A DNA stretch of 64,000 nt from Pedomonas mirosovicensis (GTDB lineage: Bacteria > Pseudomonadota > Alphaproteobacteria > Sphingomonadales > Sphingomonadaceae), in assembly GCF_022569295.1 (NCBI RefSeq), contig NZ_JAKFIA010000001.1, forward strand, positions 1,813,001 to 1,877,000, written 5' to 3'. Shown here one piece after another: positions 48,347 through 56,038 of this stretch (positions are counted from its first letter, which is position 1; the number at the start of each line of letters is the position of its first letter). A model generated the notes under the pieces. The model searched no databases and had not been told where the DNA came from. It saw only the letters and a program-made list of their open reading frames with translations. The position numbers and the translations under genes are program-made.

Positions 48347-49870
48347 TTACGCCGCCTGACGACCAGCGACCGCCTCTGAGCTGTAAAGCTCATCCGGGTC
48401 TGGCAAACCGAGCCCCGGATACTTCACCTTGTTGATGATCTGGAGCTTCTTCCTCGCGGTTAGTCCGTGGGGCGAATAGACCCCATAGGTAAACCCTGGC
48501 TCGTGTCCGATAATCCGCGCCCATGTGTCGGCTGGCACCTGCTCATGCTCCATCCGCTCAGTGATGTTCTTGCGAAACGAGTGGAAGCATTTGCGCCGCT
48601 CGTTAAAACCCAGCGCCCGTTTGTGTGCGCCAAACAGGCGGGAAGCATCATCGCCCCTGCTCTTTCCCGGCCCTTCTGGGTTGAAGCCGGGGAATACCGG
48701 CTCATTGTCGGCCCCTCGCGGCTTGCGGAGGAACCATCCCAAGGCACTATGCAGGGGAACATCCCGGATGCCTGCCTCTGTCTTGGTGTCCTCGATTGCA
48801 AGAACCCAAACGCCGTCCGCTTTGCGGACCTGCCCCCATGTCAGGTTGGCAGCTTCGGATATGCGTAGGCCGGTGTAGAGGGCAAGACACGCAAGCTCAT
48901 ACAGGTCTCGCCGCTTTGGCGGGCGTTCCACTAGAAGTTTACGCAACTCGTCGATGGTCCACGGCAGGTAGCTCTTTGTGTCCCGCTTCCGTTTCGGCGG
49001 CGCGACATCCTCCCATGGATTATTCCCGGAGAGGCTCAGGCGCGGCTTCGCCCATTTCCAGATGGCCTTGAGCCTGCCAACGTGGCGGCGGATGGTCGCC
49101 GGTGCCAGTCCCGGACCATCCTCGTTTCCACCGCTGACCACCCGAGCTTTCCGGCTGCGAGCTTGCCCAGCCGTCAACTTGGAAAGGTGAGAGACGTAGG
49201 CGGCAGCATCCGCAGACGTCAGGAGCCGCAGCGGCTTGTCGCCCCACCATTCGGAGAACATGGCGATAGTAGCGGCGTACTGCCTCGCTGTGTTCGCTGG
49301 GCGGCGACCGGGCTGGCGTTGCCACTCCCTCAGCCATTCACCTGCCGTCTCGCTAAAAGGAGGGTCGTACAGCCCCCTGCTGAGCGGCTCCGCTCCCTGC
49401 CTGAGCCGCACCCCGTCGATCAGCCCATCGAGGCGAGCGCGCTCCTCGGCGGTCAGTTCAGGCTCGGCGTAGGGGTCGTGGGGGTCGGCGCGGCCCCACG
49501 CCGCGTCCAATGTCTCGTCAACGATAGCCTCAACCGCCGCCTCTACGGGGTCCACCTCAGCCTCTCGCCCGTCCGGAAGTGGAATGCTCACACCATCCAG
49601 CCTCAGCGCCCCGCTCAACACCTCCCGCTGTGCGTCTATGTAACGGAGCCTTGCCAAAGCGTCCTTTGCATCCCGGCTGCCCTTGACCGCCTGCTTCTCC
49701 AGCTTGATGCGTTCCGCCAAAGCTGCTGCCGCAGCGCGAGCAACCTTCACGTCAGAAGTCTTTAACGAATGCTCCAGCTTCACCCTGCCGCCGTATCGGC
49801 CCCTTAGTTCTGCCGGGATAGGGATATTCGCGTAATAGGTCCGCTTGCGGAGCTTGATATAATTCGGCAT
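48347..49870 (-). CDS. int: Tyrosine integrase of the tRNA-Pro island
   Basis: Catalyses recombination between the island and the 3' end of tRNA-Pro. From the ATG at 49870 (MPNYIKLRKRTYYANIPIPAELRGRYGG) it has 507 aa: an N-terminal arm-binding region, a SAM-like core-binding domain (about 170-240) and the catalytic domain with Arg in YTGLRISEAANLTW (about 340), HSFRKNITERM (about 448) and GHEPGFTYGVYSPHG with the Tyr. A 25-codon upstream extension would run through the repeat sites at 49885-49907, so it is not used. The gene sits 109 bp from attR, the normal place. Confidence 0.93.
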   Translation of the reverse strand: MPNYIKLRKRTYYANIPIPAELRGRYGGRVKLEHSLKTSDVKVARAAAAALAERIKLEKQAVKGSRDAKDALARLRYIDAQREVLSGALRLDGVSIPLPDGREAEVDPVEAAVEAIVDETLDAAWGRADPHDPYAEPELTAEERARLDGLIDGVRLRQGAEPLSRGLYDPPFSETAGEWLREWQRQPGRRPANTARQYAATIAMFSEWWGDKPLRLLTSADAAAYVSHLSKLTAGQARSRKARVVSGGNEDGPGLAPATIRRHVGRLKAIWKWAKPRLSLSGNNPWEDVAPPKRKRDTKSYLPWTIDELRKLLVERPPKRRDLYELACLALYTGLRISEAANLTWGQVRKADGVWVLAIEDTKTEAGIRDVPLHSALGWFLRKPRGADNEPVFPGFNPEGPGKSRGDDASRLFGAHKRALGFNERRKCFHSFRKNITERMEHEQVPADTWARIIGHEPGFTYGVYSPHGLTARKKLQIINKVKYPGLGLPDPDELYSSEAVAGRQAA

Positions 49871-49884
49871 GGCAACGGCAAAAG

Positions 49885-49920
49885 TTGGGACACCAAATTG
49901 GGACACCTTTTGGGGGCACC
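49885..49920. promoter_or_regulatory. Candidate right arm-type integrase sites
   Basis: Two copies of TTGGGACACC at 49885 and 49898 and a degenerate third at 49911 (TGGGGGCACC), all 13 bp apart and in one orientation. They lie between the int start and attR and match the pair near attL. Confidence 0.6.
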
Positions 49921-49978
49921 TGGGGAAATAGTCAATATTTATCAAACATTTCCGTCAGTTAGTCGGGAACGATCAAGT

Positions 49979-49997
49979 ATCCTGTCTCCCCGACCAT
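49979..49997. repeat. attR, 19-bp direct repeat
   Basis: ATCCTGTCTCCCCGACCAT, the copied 3' end of tRNA-Pro and right boundary of the element. Confidence 0.92.
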
Positions 49998-50051
49998 CGT
50001 TTTTCCCCTCAGGGCCTTATCGTTTGCTCGCGGGCGCAAGCCCGCCGGCCA

Positions 50052-50621
50052 TCACGCCAGCCCCGCCGTTTCCAGGATCAGCCACACGCCGATAATCAGG
50101 AACAGCAGCGCCGCGATCTTGTGAACCACGTCCACCGGCACCCGCTTCACCAGCCCGTTGCCGAGGAAGACCGCCGGAACATTGGCGATCATCATGCCCA
50201 GCGTCGTGCCGATGGTCACATGCAGCAAGTCATGGAAGCGCGCGCCAAGCGCCACCGTGGCGATCTGGGTCTTGTCTCCCATCTCCACCAGGAAGAAGGC
50301 CACCAGCGTGGTCAGGAACGCGCCATAGCGCGGGGACACCGGCCCGGCATCATCCAGCTTGTCCGGCACCAGGGTCCAAATGGCCATGCCGATGAACGAG
50401 GCGGCGATGAGATAGCGAAACCACTGGCTGTCCAACAGGAACGCGGCTTCCGTCCCAACCAGCGCGGCGAGAAAGTGATTGGCGATGGTGGCAAGGAAGA
50501 TTCCCGCCACGACCAGCCAAGGCCGCTTGAAGCGGGTTGCCAGAACGATCGCCAAAAGCTGGGTCTTGTCGCCGATTTCCGCGAGGGACACGACCGCCAT
50601 GGAGGTCAGTAAAGCTTCCAT
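50052..50621 (-). CDS. GDT1/UPF0016 family cation exporter, probably for manganese
   Basis: A 189-aa inner-membrane protein with six hydrophobic segments in two repeats, each with the family motif E-x-G-D-K-[TS]: SLAEIGDKTQLLAI (about 12-25) and FLVEMGDKTQIATVAL (about 108-123). Bacterial members (MneA and relatives) and the eukaryotic TMEM165/Gdt1 move Mn2+ or Ca2+ in exchange for protons. The gene is preceded by a yybP-ykoY manganese riboswitch, which supports Mn2+ as the ion. Confidence 0.92.
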   Translation of the reverse strand: MEALLTSMAVVSLAEIGDKTQLLAIVLATRFKRPWLVVAGIFLATIANHFLAALVGTEAAFLLDSQWFRYLIAASFIGMAIWTLVPDKLDDAGPVSPRYGAFLTTLVAFFLVEMGDKTQIATVALGARFHDLLHVTIGTTLGMMIANVPAVFLGNGLVKRVPVDVVHKIAALLFLIIGVWLILETAGLA

Positions 50622-50687
50622 GAGACATCCGCAGCCGGGCCAATTTCAGCCAACAGCACCAGCCCCCCGCCCGGCTGGTACGGAAGT

Positions 50688-50808
50688 CCGGCGCCATTGG
50701 TCTCGCCCGAGCGGTGCTCCACTCCTTTCGCGCCATGGCCTCTCGGCCAAGTATGTTGACGCGCAAGCCCGTTCCTCGGAACGGCTGGCTACTCCCCAGT
50801 GACACGGT
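50688..50808 (-). promoter_or_regulatory. yybP-ykoY manganese riboswitch
   Basis: On the minus strand, 5' to 3', it shows the conserved pieces in order: CTGGGGAGTAGCC, a variable arm (CCGTTCC..GGAACGG), GCGTCAACATACTTGGCC, and CGGGCGAGACCAATGG. These are the two internal loops that together bind Mn2+. It lies about 70 nt before the ATG of the exporter gene. Mn2+ is expected to raise expression, either by antitermination or by freeing the ribosome site; which one cannot be told. Confidence 0.88.
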
Positions 50809-50930
50809 TTCGTTAAACGAGGCCGTGCCACAAGGCAAGTCCAAGAGAGACGCAATCGCCGTCAACGCCTGGAATTCCGGCCCTTGGCAGGAGGTCCGCC
50901 TTCGCCAACTAACCAAATATTTTTAGTTTA

Positions 50931-50962
50931 ATATCAGCAGCTTACCGTCGGTTTTTCTTACA
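50931..50962 (+). promoter_or_regulatory. Upstream element of PEP-CTERM gene 1
   Basis: ATATCAGCAGCTTACCGTCGG then TTTTTC and TTACA. The core GTCGG-N6-TTAC (50947-50961) recurs upstream of genes 3 and 4, and the ATATCAGCA part is shared with gene 4. It ends 65 bp before the -24 box. Confidence 0.6.
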
Positions 50963-51025
50963 TGGCACTCAAGTTAATCTAAAGAGCTTTTGTCTATCCC
51001 GTTGATATGTCCGCACAGAATTGCG

Positions 51026-51041
51026 TGGCATGAAACCTGCG
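51026..51041 (+). promoter_or_regulatory. Sigma-54 promoter of PEP-CTERM gene 1
   Basis: TGGCATG-AAAC-CTGCG against the consensus TGGCACG-N4-TTGCW. The GG and GC are exactly 12 bp apart (start to start), 107 bp before the start codon. Confidence 0.65.
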
Positions 51042-51133
51042 TAAGCTTGATCGCTGAGTCCCACTCTTGTCCGCCCCCTGGGCAGCCAACGGAACCGGAA
51101 CCAGGGGCTTCACAGAAACGCAGAGGTGCTCTG

Positions 51134-52003
51134 ATGATCAAGCTACGGACCATCGCGTCGGGCCTTGCGCTTGCAGCGGCAGGCATCTGCCTGTCCGCAA
51201 CCGCAAACGCCGCCATGATCACCCAATGGGAGTTCCAGGCGACGAATGACTGGGTGAGTACGGGCTTCACGAGCCCCGGAAATCAGACGCCCACCAACAA
51301 CTTCATCGTCTCCAACGTCCTGCCGGACGGCAGCGACCCCAACGGGCTTGGCGGAGCCTACGATATCATTCAATGGGGCACCCCGGCCTCGGGCAGCCCG
51401 TCCCGCAGCTTCCTGGCGATCGACGACGCGCACGGCTCAGACAGTCTGTTCACCAACGATCCAAACGGCATCCCCGGCGCGACGCTCTATCACGGCAACT
51501 ATCGCCAACTCTCGTCGGGCGAAGGCTGGCTCGACTTCACCAGCGCCGTCGCCAATATCACCCTGACCCCCCTCTCCCCGTCAGGCGAGCCGCTGGGCCC
51601 GTTCCAGCGCGCCTTCTTCATCGACTTCACGGAGACGCTGGACACCGCCAACATCGGCACCTGCCCTGGCGCGCCCTGGCCGGCGGGAACCGAACCCTGC
51701 CCGGACTCCTTCACCGTCGATCTGTCGAACGCCTCCTTCACCATCCAGATTGAGGATTATCTTTACACCTTCAGCCTGCTGCTGGTGGATCAGCTCGGCT
51801 CCGAGAACATTGCGCGGCTGACGCCAAACGGGGATGGCACCGCAACCGTATGGACCGCGGAAGATGTCCGCAGCCGCCTGTCCACCCGAATTTTCGTCAC
51901 AGCGCAGCAGGTGCCCGAGCCGGCTCCGCTCACGCTTCTGGGAACAGCGCTTGCCGCGTTCGGCCTGATGCGTCGCCGGGCACGCAAGCCATCCGCCGCC
52001 TGA
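51134..52003 (+). CDS. PEP-CTERM sorting domain protein, paralogue 1 (THxN-like family)
   Basis: Exported protein expected to be cleaved by an exosortase and linked to exopolysaccharide or the cell surface. 289 aa from ATG 51134: signal peptide (about 1-30), a beta-rich middle with IIQWGTP, SRSFLAID, a YHGNYRQL motif (about 120), FTETLDTANIGTCPGAPW and CPDSFTVDL (two conserved Cys), and TVWTAEDVRSRLSTRIFVTA. The C-terminus is VPEPAPLTLLGTALAAFGLMRRRARK: PEP motif, membrane helix, Arg cluster. It resembles the THxN family of PEP-CTERM proteins. First of four tandem paralogues; function unknown. Confidence 0.88.
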   Translation: MIKLRTIASGLALAAAGICLSATANAAMITQWEFQATNDWVSTGFTSPGNQTPTNNFIVSNVLPDGSDPNGLGGAYDIIQWGTPASGSPSRSFLAIDDAHGSDSLFTNDPNGIPGATLYHGNYRQLSSGEGWLDFTSAVANITLTPLSPSGEPLGPFQRAFFIDFTETLDTANIGTCPGAPWPAGTEPCPDSFTVDLSNASFTIQIEDYLYTFSLLLVDQLGSENIARLTPNGDGTATVWTAEDVRSRLSTRIFVTAQQVPEPAPLTLLGTALAAFGLMRRRARKPSAA

Positions 52004-52332
52004 AGCGCGGCACTCTCGCCTCAAAGGCAAGGGCTCGTCCTCCTGAGAGCGGGGGAGTCGTCGCGGCGGCTCCCCCGACCGGCGCAAAACCTGCGGAAGA
52101 AGACCCGGCCCCGGCGGCCGGTTAAGCCGGAAAAACCGCGAACTGCCTTCCTCCCTCTTCGACGCTGACGGACTGCGATGGCCCGCCCCGAGCGAGCGCC
52201 AGGCCGTTCTCGGCCGGCAGCAATTGTTGCTAAGTGCTTTTTTCTTGGACCCTCTTCATCACTCGGCAGTTTGTGCAGCCGAGGGGCACGGACCTTAGAT
52301 TTTATATTGGTTGTGTTTCGGGAGGTGCCATC
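52004..52332. other. Spacer between PEP-CTERM genes 1 and 2
   Basis: Contains a GGGGGAG/CTCCCCC hairpin (52051-52076) after gene 1. A possible -24/-12 sequence CGGCAGCAATTGTTGCT (52215-52231) has GG-GC spacing one base too long (13 instead of 12). No GTCGG-N6-TTAC element was found. Confidence 0.45.
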
Positions 52333-53205
52333 ATGAAACAGTTACGGCCAGCCCTTTTGGGCACAGCGTTCAGTCTCACGGTGCTTATCGGCGCCGCAAC
52401 GGCCCAAGCCGCGCCAGTCCAGAACTGGGTCGTTTCGATCTCCAACGACTGGTCCAACACATCCTTCACCGGCGGCCCGTTTGCGGTCGAGCCGACTGAC
52501 CCGTTCAGCGTGGGCGATACGCTCCCGGACGGGTCTGATCCCCGCAACCTTACCTATGACATCATCAGCTGGGGAACGCCGACCACCGATGCCGGGCGCA
52601 GCTTCCTCGCCGTTGATGATACCGTCACCATCGGCGGCCTGACCACGGGCAGCACCCAAGGCGTTGCCGGTGCGTCCTTCTACCATGGCAACTACCGCCA
52701 AGCGACGGCAACGGCCGAAAACCCGGCCGAGCGCTGGCTGGACAATACGACATTGGATCTCACCATCACCCTGACCCCGGAGGGGCAGGACTCCGCCGCC
52801 CGGACCTTCACCCACAGCATTCCCATCGACTTCATGGAGACGCGGAACACCGCCTCCGTGGATGACTGCGCCGGCGCGCCCTGGGGTTCCAGCACCACAG
52901 CCTGTCCTGACAGCCTTACGGTTCTGGACGAGGCCGCCAACTTCTCCTTCGTCTTTGACGACGTCAGCTACGTGCTGTCGTTCGTGTTCGATCCCGCCAA
53001 TTCGCTCAACGTGGCGCGGATCGACAGCGGTGAAGGCGCCTCCACCGTCTGGACCAACGAGGGTGTTCGCAGCCGCCTTGCGACACGGCTGCTGATCCGC
53101 GCTGCGGACGCGGGCCCTGCGCCTGTGCCCGAGCCCGGCTCGCTCGCCATCGCGGCTGCGGGCCTTGCATTCCTCGGCTTTGCCCGCCTGAAACGACGCG
53201 CCTGA
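52333..53205 (+). CDS. PEP-CTERM sorting domain protein, paralogue 2
   Basis: A 290-aa paralogue of the preceding gene. A strong GGAGG lies 7 nt before the ATG. Signal peptide (MKQLRPALLGTAFSLTVLIG.., cleaved near AQA-AP), IISWGTP, GRSFLAVDD, YHGNYRQA, FMETRNTASVDDCAGAPWG, ACPDSLTV, TVWTNEGVRSRLATRLLIRA, and the tail VPEPGSLAIAAAGLAFLGFARLKRRA. It is the most diverged of the four in the linker before PEP (ADAGPAP) and in its promoter region, so it may be regulated differently. Confidence 0.88.
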   Translation: MKQLRPALLGTAFSLTVLIGAATAQAAPVQNWVVSISNDWSNTSFTGGPFAVEPTDPFSVGDTLPDGSDPRNLTYDIISWGTPTTDAGRSFLAVDDTVTIGGLTTGSTQGVAGASFYHGNYRQATATAENPAERWLDNTTLDLTITLTPEGQDSAARTFTHSIPIDFMETRNTASVDDCAGAPWGSSTTACPDSLTVLDEAANFSFVFDDVSYVLSFVFDPANSLNVARIDSGEGASTVWTNEGVRSRLATRLLIRAADAGPAPVPEPGSLAIAAAGLAFLGFARLKRRA

Positions 53206-53398
53206 TTATCGCCCCCGCCTGCCCCTGAGGGTCAAGGCCGGGAGACTGTGGCGCCAACACACCCGGACAGCGCCGACCTGCCATCGCGCAGGCCGGTGCT
53301 GTCTGGCGTCTGGCTGCCATCCCTCGCCATAACGCCACCCTGTTAACCCCATTGAACCTTCGCGCAGCCTTGAACGGGCCGCCGCCGAGCCGCCTTCT

Positions 53399-53413
53399 GT
53401 CGGCCAGCTTTAC
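53399..53413 (+). promoter_or_regulatory. Upstream element of PEP-CTERM gene 3
   Basis: GTCGG-CCAGCT-TTAC, the same core and 6-bp spacer as upstream of genes 1 and 4, ending 64 bp before the -24 box. Confidence 0.55.
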
Positions 53414-53476
53414 GAAAAGTCCTGGAACATATTCTTGGCCCGAAACAACCCTTTCAATTTGTGCTTCTTTTCCAGT

Positions 53477-53492
53477 TGGCATGGATTCTGCT
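53477..53492 (+). promoter_or_regulatory. Sigma-54 promoter of PEP-CTERM gene 3
   Basis: TGGCATG-GATT-CTGCT, with 12-bp GG to GC spacing, 103 bp before the start codon. Confidence 0.7.
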
Positions 53493-53580
53493 TAGTATTT
53501 ACAGCCTATGACGGACGGATTGTTTCTTTACCGCTCCGGTTAAAAGGGCGCCCGCTCGATGCTACTGGATAGGTGGTGTT

Positions 53581-54453
53581 ATGAAGAGATTGAAGACCCT
53601 GGTGCCTTCTGTTGCTTTTCTGGCGTCCGTCGCGATGGCCGCAGGCGTGGCCAACGCAGCTCCCATCGTCGAATGGGGTTTCAGCCTGACCAACCAGTGG
53701 GACCAGGCCAGCACCACGTGGAGCCCCGGTGGCGTTGTCCCCGCCGCGCCGTTCGGCAGCGGCAACGTCCTGCCGGATGGCAATGACCCTGCCGGCTCCT
53801 ACACCTATATTCAGTGGGGTTCACCGGCGGTCCCTGGCGGCAGCAAGAGCTTTCTGGCGGCGGACTCGCCCGTTGTCCGATCGGGGCTGTTCACCAACGA
53901 TTCCGCTGGCGTCAGCGGCTCCTACTATTACCACGGCAATTACATCCAGTACTCGCCCTCCAATACCCGCGAGAGCTGGATGAGCAGCACCAAGCTGACC
54001 ACCGAAATCACCCTCCAGTCGCTCGATCCCGCCGGTCAGAACATCGAGATCACCCGGTCCTACTCCATTTCCTTCCAGGAGACGCTCAACGAGGTTCCGC
54101 TGGAGCAGTGCCCCGGCTATCCGTGGCCGCCGATGGGTCCGGCGCCCGGCATGCCGACCTGTCCCGACCAGCTGACCATCGACATCTCCGATCTCACGTT
54201 CAGCACCGGGGTCATTGATGGCTACATTTACGACTTCACCGTGGTCTTCGACCCAACGAGCTTTGAGAACATCGCGGGCGTCACGCAAAATCCGGATGGC
54301 ACCGTGACCCTCTGGACCAACGAGGAGGTGCTGAGCCGCCTCGGCACCCGCATCTATGTCACGGCGCGCGTTCCAGAGCCGGCTCCGCTGGCGCTGCTCG
54401 GCGCTGGTCTCCTGTTCGGGGGGCTGGCCATGCGTCGCCGCAAAGTCGCGTAA
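53581..54453 (+). CDS. PEP-CTERM sorting domain protein, paralogue 3
   Basis: A 290-aa paralogue with signal peptide (MKRLKTLVPSVAFLASVAMA.., cleaved near ANA-AP), YIQWGSP, SKSFLAADSP, YYHGNYIQY, FQETLNEVPLEQCPGYPW, TCPDQLTIDISDLTF, DGYIYDFTVVFD, LWTNEEVLSRLGTRIYVTA and the tail VPEPAPLALLGAGLLFGGLAMRRRKVA. It is closest to paralogue 4 (both start the mature part W-x-F-S..NQWDQ). A classical terminator follows at 54488. Confidence 0.9.
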   Translation: MKRLKTLVPSVAFLASVAMAAGVANAAPIVEWGFSLTNQWDQASTTWSPGGVVPAAPFGSGNVLPDGNDPAGSYTYIQWGSPAVPGGSKSFLAADSPVVRSGLFTNDSAGVSGSYYYHGNYIQYSPSNTRESWMSSTKLTTEITLQSLDPAGQNIEITRSYSISFQETLNEVPLEQCPGYPWPPMGPAPGMPTCPDQLTIDISDLTFSTGVIDGYIYDFTVVFDPTSFENIAGVTQNPDGTVTLWTNEEVLSRLGTRIYVTARVPEPAPLALLGAGLLFGGLAMRRRKVA

Positions 54454-54487
54454 CCAGTACATCGTCCGGGCGAGCATCGCCCACCTG

Positions 54488-54516
54488 AAGAGCGGCTCTC
54501 GGGCCGCTCTTTTTTT
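54488..54516 (+). terminator. Terminator after PEP-CTERM gene 3
   Basis: AAGAGCGGC / GCCGCTCTT with a 6-nt loop and a run of seven T. The genes of the array are thus separate transcripts. Confidence 0.9.
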
Positions 54517-54639
54517 GCCGTTCACCACCGGTTCCAGACCACCAGTGCCCAAAGTCCGTTACGGATTTTCAACTATTACCCGAAGTATCGATAACAAATC
54601 GAAACAAATAATATGACGTAAGCGCAACATATCTCGTTT

Positions 54640-54669
54640 ATATCAGCAACTACGTCGGATATTTTTACA
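54640..54669 (+). promoter_or_regulatory. Upstream element of PEP-CTERM gene 4
   Basis: ATATCAGCAACTACGTCGG, then ATATTT and TTACA. GTCGG-N6-TTAC at 54654-54668, 67 bp before the -24 box. About 20 of 30 positions match the gene 1 element. Confidence 0.65.
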
Positions 54670-54734
54670 CAAATTATAATACATATAAAATTACATCTTC
54701 TCTAAGCTTTGGAAATCTCTCTGATTTAAACAAT

Positions 54735-54750
54735 TGGCACGCCCCATGCA
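54735..54750 (+). promoter_or_regulatory. Sigma-54 promoter of PEP-CTERM gene 4
   Basis: TGGCACG-CCCC-ATGCA, a near-perfect -24/-12 box with 12-bp GG to GC spacing, 96 bp before the start. Confidence 0.8.
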
Positions 54751-54831
54751 TGGCAATGACTGCACAACATCAGGGTCCGGAGAGAACTGGGCTTCCTCAG
54801 ATCAGGCTGAAAAAACTGTATGGGTGGTACC

Positions 54832-55707
54832 ATGACCAAAATGAAATCCCTTCTCCCCGCCATTGCTGTCCTCGCGTCAGCAGCCGTGCCGAGCATGGCG
54901 CTTGCTGAGCCGATTCAGGAATGGTCCTTCACGATCTCCAACCAGTGGGACCAGAACAATACGGCGTGGGTTGGCAACGGCTCGACGCCGGCGGATGCCT
55001 TTGGCAGCGGCAGCACCCTTCCCGACGGCGCGGATCCGGCGGGCGACTACGCCTTCGTGCGTTGGGGAAGCCCGGAGAATAGCGGCGGCAACCGCAGCTT
55101 CCTCGCGGCGGACACCAATCTCACCCAGTCGAGCGTCTTCACCAATGGCGCGGGCGCGGCGGGTGCCTACTTCTACCATGGCAACTATTCGCTGCGGACC
55201 GGGGCCAACTACGAGAACACGCTGGATAAGACGCGGCTCATCTCGCAAATCGAGATCACGTCCGTAACCCCGACCGGTGTCTCGACCACGATCAATCGCG
55301 CCTTCAACATCGACTTCACCGAAACCCTCAATTCTCAGAATGGCGATTCTCTTCCGATCGAAGAGTGCGCCGGGTATGAGACCTGGGGCAGCGCGGTGAA
55401 CGTTGCTTCCTGCCCCGACAGCTTCACCATCGACACGTCGGCGCTGCGCTTCACCACCGAAGCGATCGACGGTTACGTCTACGACTTCACCGTCGCGTTC
55501 GACCTGTCCACCCTGGACGGCATCGTCGGTGTCGGCTTCGATGGCGATCTGGCGACCATCTGGACCAGCGAGGGCATCCTCAGCCGCATCGGCACCATCG
55601 TAACGGTGACCGCGCGCGAGGTCCCGGAACCGGGTTCCATCGCGCTGCTGGGCGCGGGCCTGCTGACGACGGGCCTCGGGCTGCGGCGTCGCCGTCGCGC
55701 TCGTTAA
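54832..55707 (+). CDS. PEP-CTERM sorting domain protein, paralogue 4
   Basis: A 291-aa paralogue. MTKMKSLLPAIAVLASAAVP... gives the signal peptide (cleavage near ALA-EP); an ATG 12 nt upstream is less likely since GGGTGGT would then be coding. Mature part: FVRWGSP, NRSFLAADT, YHGNYSLRT, FTETLNSQNGDSLPIEECAGYETW, SCPDSFTIDTSALRF, DGYVYDFTVAFD, IWTSEGILSRIGTIVTVTA, then VPEPGSIALLGAGLLTTGLGLRRRRRAR. It has the best sigma-54 promoter of the set and its own terminator. Confidence 0.9.
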   Translation: MTKMKSLLPAIAVLASAAVPSMALAEPIQEWSFTISNQWDQNNTAWVGNGSTPADAFGSGSTLPDGADPAGDYAFVRWGSPENSGGNRSFLAADTNLTQSSVFTNGAGAAGAYFYHGNYSLRTGANYENTLDKTRLISQIEITSVTPTGVSTTINRAFNIDFTETLNSQNGDSLPIEECAGYETWGSAVNVASCPDSFTIDTSALRFTTEAIDGYVYDFTVAFDLSTLDGIVGVGFDGDLATIWTSEGILSRIGTIVTVTAREVPEPGSIALLGAGLLTTGLGLRRRRRAR

Positions 55708-55738
55708 GCAGCACAGACCATCTCCTGGCTGCGAGGAA

Positions 55739-55767
55739 GAGGGGTGCCCACCGGGCGCCCCTCTTTT
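55739..55767 (+). terminator. Terminator after PEP-CTERM gene 4
   Basis: GAGGGGTGCCC / GGGCGCCCCTC with a 3-nt loop and TTTT. Confidence 0.85.
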
Positions 55768-56038
55768 CTGTCTGGGATCATTGCCAAGGGAGGTGAAAGG
55801 GGAACGCTCAGCCAGTGGCTTCGCCTCCTCTTTTGATCCCCCGTTCGGTTAAACGGGAGGCACCCGGCCACCTCGGTATGCGAGCCTTGGGTATCCAGCG
55901 GATTTTATGGCCCACGCAGGATGCGTCCCGAAAACAAATGGGAGTGCAGAGGGGCATCCGTGCGCGGAGGCGCACAAACAGGAAGGACCTCTGCGAAAAA
56001 TACAATTTCCCAAAGCACCAAAGCGGAAGCACCAACGA
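55768..56038. other. Convergent intergenic region before pyrG end
   Basis: About 270 bp containing a CCCCCGTTCGG..AAACGGGAGG palindrome near 55837-55857 and the composite repeat at 55946-55994. No gene. Confidence 0.5.
55946..55994. repeat. Composite palindromic repeat, copy F
   Basis: Outer stem GCAGAGG / CCTCTGC enclosing an inner hairpin GTGCGC-GGAG-GCGCAC and ACAAACA. The inner part is identical in copy G (62723-62773), while the outer stem and other loop bases differ. Confidence 0.65.

Larger units (their letters stand above)
53206..53580. other. Spacer between PEP-CTERM genes 2 and 3
   Basis: About 375 bp holding the upstream element and sigma-54 promoter of gene 3. No gene and no clear terminator for gene 2. 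Confidence 0.5.
54517..54831. other. AT-rich upstream region of PEP-CTERM gene 4
   Basis: About 315 bp, strikingly AT-rich between 54570 and 54730, between the terminator of gene 3 and gene 4. It contains the upstream element and promoter; the AT-rich stretch between them would suit a bend or IHF site. Confidence 0.55.

Noticed and set aside
50963-50978. TGGCACTCAAGTTAAT as sigma-54 promoter of PEP-CTERM gene 1
   Set aside because: The -24 half is good, but the -12 GC is replaced by AA, and it overlaps the end of the upstream element; the box at 51026 has correct spacing.
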